The position numbers and the translations under genes were made by a program. Shown here piece by piece: positions 37,864 through 47,766 of a stretch of 64,000 bases of DNA. This DNA is from Celeribacter indicus (GTDB lineage: Bacteria > Pseudomonadota > Alphaproteobacteria > Rhodobacterales > Rhodobacteraceae), in the NCBI RefSeq assembly GCF_000819565.1, contig NZ_CP004393.1, positions 3,596,001-3,660,000 on the forward strand, written 5' to 3'. Position 1 is the first letter of the stretch. Every line of letters begins with the position of its first letter. Under the pieces are notes generated by a model. It saw only the letters and a program-made list of their open reading frames with translations. It was not told the DNA's origin and searched no databases.

Positions 37864-38394
37864 GGATGGGGACTTTCGTCATAGCTCCGCCAGCCGCCAT
37901 GATGGCGGACATGCGGGCAGAGCCTCGGATTGGAAGGAAGATTGAGTTCGCTGTGCGTCGAACATCTCTCTGAGCCGGAGGCTGGCCGGGCAGGAAGAAT
38001 TCAGTGTCAGCTAGGGGTATGTAGCGCAGGTATCATCGGGCACTCGCTGAGGACAGACATGGGAGGGACGCACCATTCCATCGGGAGTGGACGATTATCT
38101 GGAGCGCCCATGCCATAGCACTCAAACCGCCGCAAGTGATTCTAATGGTATGATATTATTGCGAAAAAACGGATTTGGTTTTTCGCAAACACGAGGCCGA
38201 CTGATCGGCAGGTGTCCTGGGCGGCGCCCGCACCTCACCAAAAGCGTGAGCCATGCGACCCACTAATTTTTATTGCTGCGCTGCTGCAAACTTGACCGAG
38301 GCTGTAGGTCCCATAGGGACCGTTCGGCATGCCGCCCATAAATGATTGATCAACGATTCCATTGGTACCTCGCCTGGCCAGGTAGGAAGAACCT
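37864..38394. other. Gene-poor stretch with structured repeats
   Basis: 531 bp with no supported gene between the ATPase gene and a small membrane-protein gene. It contains a perfect 10-bp inverted repeat at 38,159-38,188 and a short GGTCCC-ATA-GGGACC hairpin at 38,307-38,321. A 64-codon minus-strand reading frame ending at 38,235 is not supported by a ribosome site. The stretch may hold promoters or a small RNA. Confidence 0.3.
38159..38188. repeat. Perfect 10-bp inverted repeat (TTGCGAAAAA ... TTTTTCGCAA)
   Basis: The two arms flank a 10-nt loop. The A/T-rich outer stem next to the defence genes could be an operator for a control protein, or a terminator-like hairpin in either direction. 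No regulator gene is recognised inside the element. Confidence 0.45.
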
Positions 38395-38622
38395 TCACGA
38401 TTGCTCGCCCTGCAGCCTGAGTGGCGCACCGCAGCACTGACAGGCCGGGCGCTTCGCCTTCAACTCCTCGAGGAGATGCAGCGGCGCACTTTCCACAAAC
38501 CTCTTAACCCGTTCAGGGTCGACATGGGCCCGACGGACACAATCCCGGTAGACGAGCCAGCAATGGATGGCTCCTACGAAGCTGATCACTATGCCAGCTA
38601 TGCAGATGAACGGACCGATCAT
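38395..38622 (-). CDS. Small single-pass membrane protein with C-terminal CxxC
   Basis: 75 residues. MIGPFICIAGIVISFVGAIHCWLVY is a membrane segment, followed by a basic, soluble part and a C-terminal CQCCGAP motif that could bind a metal. GAAAGGAAA lies about 5 bp before ATG 38,622. It lies between the ATPase gene and the MutL-like gene, divergent from the latter. No family recognised. A membrane-anchored sensor or effector of the defence island is possible but speculative. Confidence 0.5.
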   Translation of the reverse strand: MIGPFICIAGIVISFVGAIHCWLVYRDCVRRAHVDPERVKRFVESAPLHLLEELKAKRPACQCCGAPLRLQGEQS

Positions 38623-38889
38623 GCGCTTTCCTTTCTTACTGAGGATACCGTCATACTGAGAGCATGCCTGTGGCAAAATACTCGCGGTAGCACGTGTCAG
38701 GGTCAAGCTCGCGCCGTTCGTGTGAGTCTGGCTGAGGCTCACATTCCAATGGGCTCACGGCCATCGCAACGCTCCAAAAGAAAATGCTTTTCATCTTCAA
38801 CTTACGTGTGCCGTGTGTTCACATTGAAATGCAACGGCTCGCGAGAGGGAGGGCCATAGCGAAAATGTGTTGCTCAAACGCAGAGAAGT

Positions 38890-40380
38890 ATGGTTGTGCG
38901 TACAACAAAACGACAGGCAGACGCGACTCCGTACGCGGCATCACTGATCGAAGGTATGAGGGATTTCGGTTATACCTTGGAAACTGCAATGGCAGATGTC
39001 ATCGACAATTCGGTGACTGCCAAGGCGACCAAGGTCGAAATTCTCGCAGAAACGGCGACAGATGATCCGTGGATCGCAATCGTCGACAACGGGACAGGCA
39101 TGACCGAACCCGAGTTGATTGAAGCAATGCGGCCTGGGACGAAAAATCCGCTTCAGGAACGCGAAGGTCATGATCTCGGACGGTTCGGGTTGGGCTTGAA
39201 GAGCGCGAGCTTTTCGCAATGCCGCCAGTTGACCGTGATCTCCAGGAAGGATGGTCATACATCTGCCGCGACATGGGATCTCGACAAGGTTGCGGAGAGC
39301 AATGACTGGCGCGTAGACCTCGAGGATGACCTGACAGATATACCCGCAGCGGACAGGCTGCCGAATGCCGGGACCATTGTGCTTTGGCGCAAGCTCGATC
39401 GGCTCTCGACGAACTTTCGGAATGATGTTGCAAAGCGCTCAGCTGAAATCAACAAGGCCATTTCGGGTGCGGAGCGCCACTTGCGGCTCTGCTTCCATCG
39501 CTACATGGAGGGCAGCAAACCCGCTCTGCGGATACTGCTGAACGACCGAAAGCTCTTGCCGATAGACCCCTTTGCGACGGATCACCCGGCAACGCAGACG
39601 GATCCCGAAGATATCTTGCCGTTACTCAACGGCGAAGTGGTTACCCAGTGCTTCACGCTTCCCCATCACAAAAAGATGTCGAAGACGGCTTGGGAAGACC
39701 TCGGTGGCCCCGAAGGCCATCTAAGGTCCCAAGGCTTCTACATCTATCGTGAGCGCCGTCTCATCATCGCCGGCAGTTGGCTGGGCCTCGCACGGCAGAC
39801 AGAACTGACGAAACTGGCAAGGGTGCGTGTCGACATCCCGAACACCATGGACTCGGACTGGAAGATCGACGTTCGCAAGGCATCGGCCCAGATGCCGCCA
39901 GTTGTGCGCGAACGATTGCGGAGGATCGTTGAACGGCTCCAGGGAACATCGAAGCGAACCTACCAGCGCCGGGGCCGAAAGCTCGTGTCCGATGAGTATC
40001 TGCCGCTCTGGAACCGCGTGCAGAGGGATGGTGGCATCGTCTACCGCCCCAATGTCGAGCACCCCTCGATCACCGGTTTCGCCGCCGCGCTGCCTGAAGA
40101 GTTTCGGCATGGGTTCAGGACCTGCATCAGTCTTCTGGGCAGCGGCTTGCCCATTGCTGCATTGCACGCGGACATGCTGGGCGGCGCCGAGGATGTGACC
40201 CAAGACGCGGCAGATTTCGCGGATTTCGCCGACTCGGCCGAGATCGCCATCAGGGCTTTGCTGCATTCGAACATGACAGGAAATGACGTGGTGCGAGCTC
40301 TATGCTCGACCGAGCCGTTCATCCACCACAAGGACGCGATTCGACGGCTTGTCGAAGAAATACAGGGAGAACCCTCGTGA
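38890..40380 (+). CDS. MutL/MORC-like GHKL ATPase of an Mza defence system
   Basis: 496 residues. The Bergerat fold is visible: N box DVIDNS (36-41), G1 IVDNGTGM (64-71) and G2 GRFGLGLKSAS (97-107). The position of the MutL general base (Glu in ENS) is Asp here, which is common in this branch. The C-terminal region is not MutL-like. Such ATPases were linked by Aravind and colleagues to restriction-modification islands with Z1 and AIPR genes, and to antiviral Mza operons. The following gene starts at the overlapping GTGA. First gene of a four-gene plus-strand operon. Confidence 0.85.
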   Translation: MVVRTTKRQADATPYAASLIEGMRDFGYTLETAMADVIDNSVTAKATKVEILAETATDDPWIAIVDNGTGMTEPELIEAMRPGTKNPLQEREGHDLGRFGLGLKSASFSQCRQLTVISRKDGHTSAATWDLDKVAESNDWRVDLEDDLTDIPAADRLPNAGTIVLWRKLDRLSTNFRNDVAKRSAEINKAISGAERHLRLCFHRYMEGSKPALRILLNDRKLLPIDPFATDHPATQTDPEDILPLLNGEVVTQCFTLPHHKKMSKTAWEDLGGPEGHLRSQGFYIYRERRLIIAGSWLGLARQTELTKLARVRVDIPNTMDSDWKIDVRKASAQMPPVVRERLRRIVERLQGTSKRTYQRRGRKLVSDEYLPLWNRVQRDGGIVYRPNVEHPSITGFAAALPEEFRHGFRTCISLLGSGLPIAALHADMLGGAEDVTQDAADFADFADSAEIAIRALLHSNMTGNDVVRALCSTEPFIHHKDAIRRLVEEIQGEPS

Positions 40381-43133
40381 CCGCAGAGCTCAAGCATCTT
40401 GATGATGTCGTTTCGCAATCACTGGCGCATCAGCGCAAAAGCGGCACCGAACTGCGGACGTTCATAACTACGATGAACGGGGCGTTGAACGTGAATGCCG
40501 GGCCGGATGCCATCGAGCAGCTCGCACGTGACATTGAGGAGCGTTTCGGCATCACCATGGGGCTCGGGGCGATGGTCGATGACGAGAGCTTTCGCCCCTG
40601 GCTGGATGAGGCCAAGGCGTCCATCGACCCGTTCTACTGGGACCGTTACAAAAAGCTGCTGCACAAGAACGGCCTGCCACAAGACGTCATCACCACCACT
40701 GACGAACTAACTGACCGCATCCTCGGTCGCTTGGGCAATCCGGGACTCGATGAGAAATGGGATCGCCGGGGGATGGTTGTCGGCCACGTCCAGAGCGGCA
40801 AGACGGCGAACTACACCGGCTTGATTTGCAAGGCGGCGGATGCGGGCTACCGACTGATCGTCGTGATCGCGGGCATCCACAACAATCTGCGCAACCAAAC
40901 CCAGGAAAGGATCGACGAAGGCTTCATCGGTCGTGATACCGGGCGGCTGGCAACGCAGGGCAAGAAGGGCAACCGCGCCATCGGTGTCGGACTGTTTGAT
41001 GACCGCCATGTCCCGGTTGGCTTGACGAATACACTCGCCGACTTCCGAAAGGACACGGCGTCCACCAACACCAGCCAGATCGATTCATACAAGGTGCCGG
41101 TGGTTCTGGTCATCAAGAAGAACCACAACACGCTGCGCAACCTGTTGGACTGGCTGCGCGAGAACAGTGCCAGGGGCGACGATCAGATGATCGACCAGCC
41201 GATGCTGCTGATCGATGACGAGGCCGACAACGCTTCGATCAATACGAAGTATTCGAAGGACGAGATCACCAAGATCAATGGGCAGATCCGCGATCTGCTG
41301 AACATGTTCCACCGCAGTTGCTACGTAGGTTACACGGCAACGCCCTTCGCCAACATTTTCGTCGACCCGGACCAGTATGACGAAGCGCTCAAGGAAGATC
41401 TTTTCCCGAAGCACTTCATCGTGGGGTTGGATGCGCCGTCGAACTACTTCGGCGCGAAGAAGATTTTCATCGACGGAATTCCCGATGATGGCGACCCTGT
41501 CTGGCTGCGCTACATCACTGACAACGAAGACGTTCTGCCGATGAAGCACCGCATCGACCAGACGGTCGATGAATTACCTGAAAGCCTGAAAGAGGCCGTG
41601 CGAGCGTTTCTGATCGCGCGGACAATCCGGAATCTGCGCGGCCAAGCCTCGAAACACTGCTCGATGCTTGTGAATGCAAGCCGCTTCACGGATGTGCAGG
41701 GTCTGCTGCGGAACCGGTTGCACCAATACGTCGGCGGCATTCAGGACTCGCTGCGTGTCAACGGTGCGCGTGGTGACGCCGCTTTGCGCGACGCGATGAT
41801 TGCGGATCTGCATGAGACTTGGGAGAGGGAGTATTTCGACGCCGAGCCGGACTGGTCCAAGGTGCTTGCGGCCATGCTTGAAGCGGTCGCGGCGGCGAAG
41901 GTCGTCGAGGTGAACAGCCGCGCCAACGGCCTCGACTATACCGGCGAGTCCAACGTTGGCCAGACAGTCATTGCCGTTGGCGGCTTCTCGCTGTCGCGGG
42001 GCCTCACGCTCGAAGGCCTGACGGTCACCTGGTTCCTCCGCAACACCATGATGTATGACACGCTGATGCAGATGGGCCGATGGTTCGGCTATCGTGGCGG
42101 CTACGAGGATCTGTGCCGCATCTGGATGCCCTCCGATGCGATCGACTGGTATGCTCACATCGCCGAAGCGAGCGAGGAACTGCATCTCGAGTTGAAGAAG
42201 ATGGAGAAGGCCAAGGCGACGCCTTCCGACTTCGGCTTGGCCGTGCGCAGCCACCCAGCATCGCTCTTGGTGACTGCCCGCAACAAAATGGGGTCAGGCC
42301 AGAAACACATCCTGATCGGCCTGTCCAACGCTTGGGTTGAGACCGCAAAGATCACGGCCAAGCCAAAGGAACTTGCAGCGAACCATGAAGCCGCTGTGCG
42401 CCTGCTGAAGGGCATGGCCGCACGAGGACTTGGACCGGCGGCAGCTGACAAGGTGAACGGTGGACATCTTCTGAAGGACGTGCCGGTCGAATTGATCGAC
42501 CAGTTTCTGCTCGCCTGGCGCAACCATGAACAAGCCTTCCTGACCCAACCCGGGCCGGTTCGCGGCTACATACGCGATCGGCAAGATGACGAACTGAAAG
42601 AGTGGGACGTTCTTGTCACCGACGTGAAGAGCGAAGCCGACAACTTTGATATCGGCGGCTGGACCGTCGGACCGCAGATGCGCCGTATCGGTTACGCCGA
42701 CCTCGGCGATCATCTTCTGTCCATGAGTGGCAAGCGCGCCCGCATTGCTTCCCGTGGCGTAGAGCGTATCGGGGTCGATGAGGAAAAGGCCAAGCAAGCT
42801 GAAGCAGCATATCTGGCCGCTGAGAAACTCGATGGAACGGACGAGGAAAAGCGCCCGTCATTCCCAGACCGGATCTATCGCCAGGTCCGCGACAAGCCAC
42901 TGTTCGTGCTTCATGTCGTGCAGGTTCGCCAGCCTGAGGAAAAGGACATTGATCAGTTGCGTGACAAGAGCGTGCTCGACCGGCTGCCCGAGCGTCCCGT
43001 GATCGGTTGGAGCATCAGCCTTCCCCCGTCCGCCAAACCGAATGATCGGGTGGAATACATCATCAACATGGTGAAGTTCCGCGAAATCTACGGCTCCGAA
43101 GAGGATGACGATGGCGCATATGAGGACGATTGA
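40377..43133 (+). CDS. Z1-domain protein, SF2-helicase-like ATPase of the Mza system
   Basis: 918 residues. Walker A in GHVQSGKT (136-143), DEAD-like box IDDEAD (279-284) and YVGYTATPFANI (about 316-327) give an SF2-type motor core with the Z1 domain in the second half (TWFLRNTMMYDTLMQMGRWFGYRGG). GTG at 40,377 overlaps the previous stop (GTGA), with GGGAGA 7 bp upstream, so this GTG start is strongly supported. Z1 proteins are associated with MutL-like ATPases and nucleases in defence islands. The likely role is translocation or remodelling of foreign DNA. Confidence 0.88.
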   Translation: MTAELKHLDDVVSQSLAHQRKSGTELRTFITTMNGALNVNAGPDAIEQLARDIEERFGITMGLGAMVDDESFRPWLDEAKASIDPFYWDRYKKLLHKNGLPQDVITTTDELTDRILGRLGNPGLDEKWDRRGMVVGHVQSGKTANYTGLICKAADAGYRLIVVIAGIHNNLRNQTQERIDEGFIGRDTGRLATQGKKGNRAIGVGLFDDRHVPVGLTNTLADFRKDTASTNTSQIDSYKVPVVLVIKKNHNTLRNLLDWLRENSARGDDQMIDQPMLLIDDEADNASINTKYSKDEITKINGQIRDLLNMFHRSCYVGYTATPFANIFVDPDQYDEALKEDLFPKHFIVGLDAPSNYFGAKKIFIDGIPDDGDPVWLRYITDNEDVLPMKHRIDQTVDELPESLKEAVRAFLIARTIRNLRGQASKHCSMLVNASRFTDVQGLLRNRLHQYVGGIQDSLRVNGARGDAALRDAMIADLHETWEREYFDAEPDWSKVLAAMLEAVAAAKVVEVNSRANGLDYTGESNVGQTVIAVGGFSLSRGLTLEGLTVTWFLRNTMMYDTLMQMGRWFGYRGGYEDLCRIWMPSDAIDWYAHIAEASEELHLELKKMEKAKATPSDFGLAVRSHPASLLVTARNKMGSGQKHILIGLSNAWVETAKITAKPKELAANHEAAVRLLKGMAARGLGPAAADKVNGGHLLKDVPVELIDQFLLAWRNHEQAFLTQPGPVRGYIRDRQDDELKEWDVLVTDVKSEADNFDIGGWTVGPQMRRIGYADLGDHLLSMSGKRARIASRGVERIGVDEEKAKQAEAAYLAAEKLDGTDEEKRPSFPDRIYRQVRDKPLFVLHVVQVRQPEEKDIDQLRDKSVLDRLPERPVIGWSISLPPSAKPNDRVEYIINMVKFREIYGSEEDDDGAYEDD

Positions 43134-44088
43134 GGGACCGTGGGCCAGCCTCGCCGAGAACGAGGCGCGGCGTGTCGACAGCAAGGGGCGGTTCGACTTC
43201 TTCTGGGTGAGGATGCCTGACGGGGCTCCGGGTTTGGTGCTGCGCCTCTCGGCTGGCGTCGAAGAGGTGCGCCCATTGCCGAAGCTCAAGCATGTCGGCG
43301 TTTTCTACCGGGTCGTCGAGGGCGCCAACCACCTTTGCATCACGCTGTCCGAATTCGCCCATATCGACCTTTTCGAAACACTTTGTCGGGACGTGGTTTC
43401 AGCGGGTGAAGAGGCCGCCGATCTCCAAGGGGCACTCGGCCGCGCCGTTCGGCGGGCCATGCGCTGGCACCATCTTCTGCGGGGCGGCAAGCAGGGAATG
43501 CCGCTGGAAGTGCAACGTGGCCTAGTCGGCGAACTTGCATTTCTGCGCGAGCTCGTCGCTGTCATCGGTCCGAGCAAGGCGGTGGAAGCTTGGAAAGGGC
43601 CGGATGACAGCGCGAAGGACTTCGAGCTTCCCGGCATGTTCTTCGAAGTCAAGGCGCGGAGGAGCGCGGCCCATCCGAAGATCCGGATTTCGTCCGAGGC
43701 CCAACTGATGGACATCGTCGGAGCCCAGCTGTTCCTTCGCGTCCAGGATGTGGACACCGCACTGGATGCCGAGGGTGACAACCTGAAGGATCATGTGAAC
43801 AGAACGGCGAAGCTGTTCGAAGATGATGTTGCAGCGCTGGACGTGTGGGAGCAGCGCATCGCCGAAAGCCCCTATGCGGAAGACGCCGTCGAACCGGAAC
43901 GTCGCTGGCACCTTGGAGCGGCACGGCTGTTTCAGGTCGTCGAGGGCTTCCCGAGGATTGTCCCGCCCCTGCCAGCAGGGACCGAAGAACTGGCCTATTC
44001 GATACGCCTCGACGCCTGCACCGGCTTCGAGACCACAACAGATTTGAAGACATTGCTATTGGGGGAGACACGGGATGTCGGAGCTTGA
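43111..44088 (+). CDS. PD-(D/E)XK nuclease-like protein (DUF4420) of the Mza system
   Basis: 325 residues. GLVGELAFLRELVA (the acidic helix), KDFELPGMFFEVKARR (Asp170 and Glu179-x-Lys181) and the following SSEAQLMD match the PD-(D/E)XK core of DUF4420. It probably cuts DNA for the system. Starts at 43,105, 43,111 and 43,120 are all in frame; I chose 43,111 because GAAGAGG lies 6 bp upstream. It overlaps both neighbours, so it is coupled to Z1 and AIPR production. Confidence 0.85.
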   Translation: MAHMRTIEGPWASLAENEARRVDSKGRFDFFWVRMPDGAPGLVLRLSAGVEEVRPLPKLKHVGVFYRVVEGANHLCITLSEFAHIDLFETLCRDVVSAGEEAADLQGALGRAVRRAMRWHHLLRGGKQGMPLEVQRGLVGELAFLRELVAVIGPSKAVEAWKGPDDSAKDFELPGMFFEVKARRSAAHPKIRISSEAQLMDIVGAQLFLRVQDVDTALDAEGDNLKDHVNRTAKLFEDDVAALDVWEQRIAESPYAEDAVEPERRWHLGAARLFQVVEGFPRIVPPLPAGTEELAYSIRLDACTGFETTTDLKTLLLGETRDVGA

Positions 44089-46165
44089 GGAATTCCATCA
44101 GAGTCTGATCGCGGATATCCAGGGCAACGCCGATGCGATGGGCGCCTATGTCCAGGAAGCTTTCTTTGAAAAGGTTGGAGAGATCCTCAACGAAGCCGGC
44201 GAGATCGAGGAAGCCGACTACTGCCACTTCGCTGGCAAGCGGGGGAGGGTCACGTTGCAGGTCAGCGGATACAGCGGCGATCCACGTGACACCAACGGTG
44301 AGCTTGCACTGATCCTGACAGACTTCCAGATCACGCCGGAGGTGCGCAAAACTGATGGCAAGCACCTGCAAACGCAGTTTGCGAAGTTGGTGGAGTTCCT
44401 GAGACATTCGCGGACGGAGCAATTCCTCGATGACCTGGAAGAAACCAGCAATGCCGCGCAACTGGTCGAGCTCATCCAGACCCGGTGGCCGCTCGTCGAA
44501 AAGATCAAACTGATCTATGTCACAAATTCGGACAACCGGGCGAAGGCGGACGCCAAACCCGCAGGTGAAATTGGCGGCAAGCCCGTCACTTACAGTTCGT
44601 GGGACCTGAAACGCCTTCAGGCATACCTCGAACAGGGCAGAGCCCGCGAAGATCTGACGATTGATTTCGCCGGTGAATTCGGTGGTGCAGTGCCGGTTCT
44701 CCGGGCGTCCGGGGCGGATACGGCACTCGAAAGCTATCTCGCGGTCATTCCGGGTGCGCAGCTTGCCCAGGTTTACGATCGATGGGGTGCCCGTCTGCTG
44801 GAAGCCAACGTGAGGAGCTTCCTTCAGGCGCGCGGCAAGGTGAACAGAGGCATCAGGGACACCATCAAGGATGATCCCCAGATGTTTTTTGCCTATAATA
44901 ACGGGCTTTCCGCCACAGCAGAAAACGTCATCTGCGAGAAGACCGAAGACGGTCTGGTGATTACCCGCGCCGAAAACCTTCAGATCGTAAATGGAGGTCA
45001 GACTACAGCCTCAATCCATGCTGCCCGCAAGCTGGCTGGCGAAGGTCTTAAAGACATCTATGTCCAGATGAAACTGAATGTCGTTCCTCCGACACTGGCA
45101 CCGACGGTGGTCCCGCAGATCTCGGAATTCGCCAACAGCCAAAACAAGGTCAACGCCGCGGACTTCTTTGCCAACCACCCGTTTCACATTCGCATTGAAG
45201 AACTATCTCGGAAGATCCTCGCGCCGGCTGGAGCAGATGGATACCGGGAGACCAAATGGTTCTACGAACGGGCGCGCGGTCAGTTCGCAGACGAACGCGC
45301 CAAGAAGACCTCCGCTCAGAGAAACAAATGGGATGCCGAATTCCCGAAGTCGCAGTTCTTCACCAAGACCGACCTGGCCAAGTTCGAGAACTCATGGAGC
45401 GGGCGTCCTGAAGAGGTCTCAAAGGGGGCTCAGAAGAACTTCGCGGAATTCGCCAAGGTGATCCAGAAAGTCTGGGGCAAGAGTGGTGCCCGGGTGGACG
45501 AAGTCTGGTATCGTCAATTGATTGCGAAGGCCATCATCTTCCGCAGGCTGGAAAAGCTGGTCTCGGCACAGGAATGGTATGAAGGTGGCTACCGGGCGAA
45601 CATCGTCACCTATGCCATCGCAAAGGTCGCGCACGACGCCGAAGCCGCAGAGAAGCAAGTCGATCTCCAACGGGTCTGGCGCATGCAGACCGTACCAGCC
45701 GCCTTGGAAGAGGCGCTGCTGGTCGCCGCCGCCGAAGCACAGAGCCTGATCACCAGTCCGCCGGAAGGCATCCGGAACATGAGCGAATGGGCCAAGAAGC
45801 AGGCCTGCTGGGAGCGTTTCAGAAAAACGAAGCTGGATTACCCGGAAGACTTCAAAGGAATGCTGATAGCTCCCGAGGAAGCGCGCAGTGAGGACGACGC
45901 GATCAAGGATGACGTCGAATTGACCAAGAGCGTCGAGGATCAAACTCGGGTGTTCGAACTCGGGCCGAAGTTCTGGGACGAAGCGCGAAACTGGGGGCGG
46001 AGCCACAAGCTTTTGACTCCCATGGAATATCAGGTCTTGGGAATCTGCGCGAAAATTCCTGACCGTATCCCCACCGAGAACCAGACCGCAGTTGCAATCA
46101 AGGCGCTCGCCAAGCTGGAGAGCAACGGCTTCGGTATCACTGAAGAGGCGAAGGCGGGCGAGTGA
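44075..46165 (+). CDS. AIPR-family protein of the Mza system
   Basis: 696 residues. The central block FAYNNGLSATAENV, IVNGGQTTASIHAARK, VVPQISEFANSQNKVNAADFFANHPFHIRIEELS (44,895-45,205) is diagnostic of AIPR proteins from abortive-infection and restriction islands. The start overlaps the DUF4420 gene by 14 bp. Last gene of the operon, convergent with the methyltransferase gene. AIPR proteins are thought to take part in phage resistance; the mechanism is not known from sequence. Confidence 0.88.
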   Translation: MSELEEFHQSLIADIQGNADAMGAYVQEAFFEKVGEILNEAGEIEEADYCHFAGKRGRVTLQVSGYSGDPRDTNGELALILTDFQITPEVRKTDGKHLQTQFAKLVEFLRHSRTEQFLDDLEETSNAAQLVELIQTRWPLVEKIKLIYVTNSDNRAKADAKPAGEIGGKPVTYSSWDLKRLQAYLEQGRAREDLTIDFAGEFGGAVPVLRASGADTALESYLAVIPGAQLAQVYDRWGARLLEANVRSFLQARGKVNRGIRDTIKDDPQMFFAYNNGLSATAENVICEKTEDGLVITRAENLQIVNGGQTTASIHAARKLAGEGLKDIYVQMKLNVVPPTLAPTVVPQISEFANSQNKVNAADFFANHPFHIRIEELSRKILAPAGADGYRETKWFYERARGQFADERAKKTSAQRNKWDAEFPKSQFFTKTDLAKFENSWSGRPEEVSKGAQKNFAEFAKVIQKVWGKSGARVDEVWYRQLIAKAIIFRRLEKLVSAQEWYEGGYRANIVTYAIAKVAHDAEAAEKQVDLQRVWRMQTVPAALEEALLVAAAEAQSLITSPPEGIRNMSEWAKKQACWERFRKTKLDYPEDFKGMLIAPEEARSEDDAIKDDVELTKSVEDQTRVFELGPKFWDEARNWGRSHKLLTPMEYQVLGICAKIPDRIPTENQTAVAIKALAKLESNGFGITEEAKAGE

Positions 46166-46186
46166 TCGGCCTTCGTCGCATCGTTT

Positions 46187-47680
46187 TCACGACAGCAACC
46201 GCATGACGGCCGTTGCGATTTGATGTGCAAGGTAGGGTGGAACCGCGTTGCCGACCTGATGATACTGCTTCGTGCGTGGGCCGCAGAACCAGTAGTTGTC
46301 CGGGAACGTCTGCAAACGTGCTGCCTCGCGCACAGTCAGCGCGCGGCATTGCTTCGGATCCGGATGGATGAAGTAGTGTCCGTCCTTCGAGATGTGGCTG
46401 GTCACGGTCGTTGACGGCTTGCCTGCTGCCTGCGTCCGGAAACGGTCGGCGAAGTCTCCGGAGCTGCGATTTTTGTGTTTCGGCTGCAGAAACTCAGGGA
46501 ACTCGATCAGCTTCGGGGCTTTCTTGAATACATGAGTGTAGGCGGCCGAATACATGTACCGCCCGAGGTCTTCCGGAATGTGGCCGCGGGTCTCGTGCTG
46601 GAGTGTTGTGCGCAACCGGTCGTCAGAGAACCAAGCTTGGAGATGATCCGGCATTTTTGACTTCTCACCCTTCCAACCACTGCTGCGATGGTGAGGCAGA
46701 TCGTTGGCCGAGGCGATCGCGCGCGCGATTGCTTGTACATCGTCGGGGATTTCACTGGCATTCGCGATGGCGAGGGCCTGCTCACGGACAGCGTGGTGCC
46801 AACTGTCAACGCTGTCCTGTCGGCTCAAACCGCTTCTCAATTGCCACATGCCGGTGATGGCCTCACCGACCGTGACCGGCGGCTGGGGTTCCCCCAGGAT
46901 CGGGCCATCCAAATCCAGACCTGCCGCGATGTCCTTGCGTATCCCGAGGATGATGACACGGTGGCGAGCCTGAGGAACACCATGGTCTTCGGCCCGGATA
47001 AGGAAGCTGCGCGCCTCAGCCCGGCTGCCATCTTGGGGTGTCGGTTGAGCCAGGGGGAGCAGTCGATACCCGTCCCCCGAAGCCTCGAGATCATCCAGAA
47101 CCCTGCTGAAGATGCCCCCGCCATCGACCTTGCTCGATAGCATGCCTTTGACATTCTCCATGACAAAGGCCGCCGGATTCAGGCGATCCAGAATTCGCAC
47201 GTATTCTCGATACAGGTAGTGCCGCTCATCCTGCTCCGGCACGTAATCAGCCTTGCCCTTGTTCCTTGAACGACCCGCGAGGGAATAGGCTTGGCAGGGC
47301 GGCCCCCCGATCAGGATCGTGTTTCCTCCGTGCGCTTCGCGGGCGTGGTCGAGTTCGACAGCCAGCTCTTCGAACACGCCGTCCCCACCCAGAACCCGCT
47401 GCCTGACCTCCTGTTCCGCCAACTTCCAGTTCGATGGATAGAGTTCCGACCAGTCAGGAAAAGGTGCGCCCTTGTTCAGCGCATTGTAGTATTCCTGAGG
47501 AAACTCGTCGAAGGACCGCAGGAAAGCGCGCAATCGCAGCGTCTGGATGGCGTGGTCATCCATTTCGACGGACAGATGGATCTTCATCCCTGCATCGGAT
47601 GCACGACCAGCCCGCGAGAAGCCCTCACCGAGGCCACCGGGTCCCGCAAATAGATCAATGATGGCAAATTTCCGGGTCAT
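46187..47680 (-). CDS. C5-cytosine DNA methyltransferase
   Basis: 497 residues. Motif I DLFAGPGGLGEGF, motif IV GGPPCQAYS with catalytic Cys129, motif VI MENVKGML and motif X GNAVPPYLA are all present, with a target-recognition region between VIII and IX. It marks host DNA for the associated nucleases. AGGAAGGA lies 7 bp before ATG 47,680. Convergent with the AIPR gene and divergent from vsr across 86 bp. The specificity cannot be read. Confidence 0.92.
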   Translation of the reverse strand: MTRKFAIIDLFAGPGGLGEGFSRAGRASDAGMKIHLSVEMDDHAIQTLRLRAFLRSFDEFPQEYYNALNKGAPFPDWSELYPSNWKLAEQEVRQRVLGGDGVFEELAVELDHAREAHGGNTILIGGPPCQAYSLAGRSRNKGKADYVPEQDERHYLYREYVRILDRLNPAAFVMENVKGMLSSKVDGGGIFSRVLDDLEASGDGYRLLPLAQPTPQDGSRAEARSFLIRAEDHGVPQARHRVIILGIRKDIAAGLDLDGPILGEPQPPVTVGEAITGMWQLRSGLSRQDSVDSWHHAVREQALAIANASEIPDDVQAIARAIASANDLPHHRSSGWKGEKSKMPDHLQAWFSDDRLRTTLQHETRGHIPEDLGRYMYSAAYTHVFKKAPKLIEFPEFLQPKHKNRSSGDFADRFRTQAAGKPSTTVTSHISKDGHYFIHPDPKQCRALTVREAARLQTFPDNYWFCGPRTKQYHQVGNAVPPYLAHQIATAVMRLLS

Positions 47681-47766
47681 GGCAATCCTTCCTGGACGCG
47701 CATCTCTACCAGGTTTTGCTATCAATGCCAGGTGGAAAATGGGGGCCAAATGGCTACATTTCCCTC

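Noticed and set aside
38235-38429. 64-codon minus-strand frame in the transposon
   Set aside because: No ribosome site, overlaps the better-supported membrane-protein gene, and no recognised protein features.
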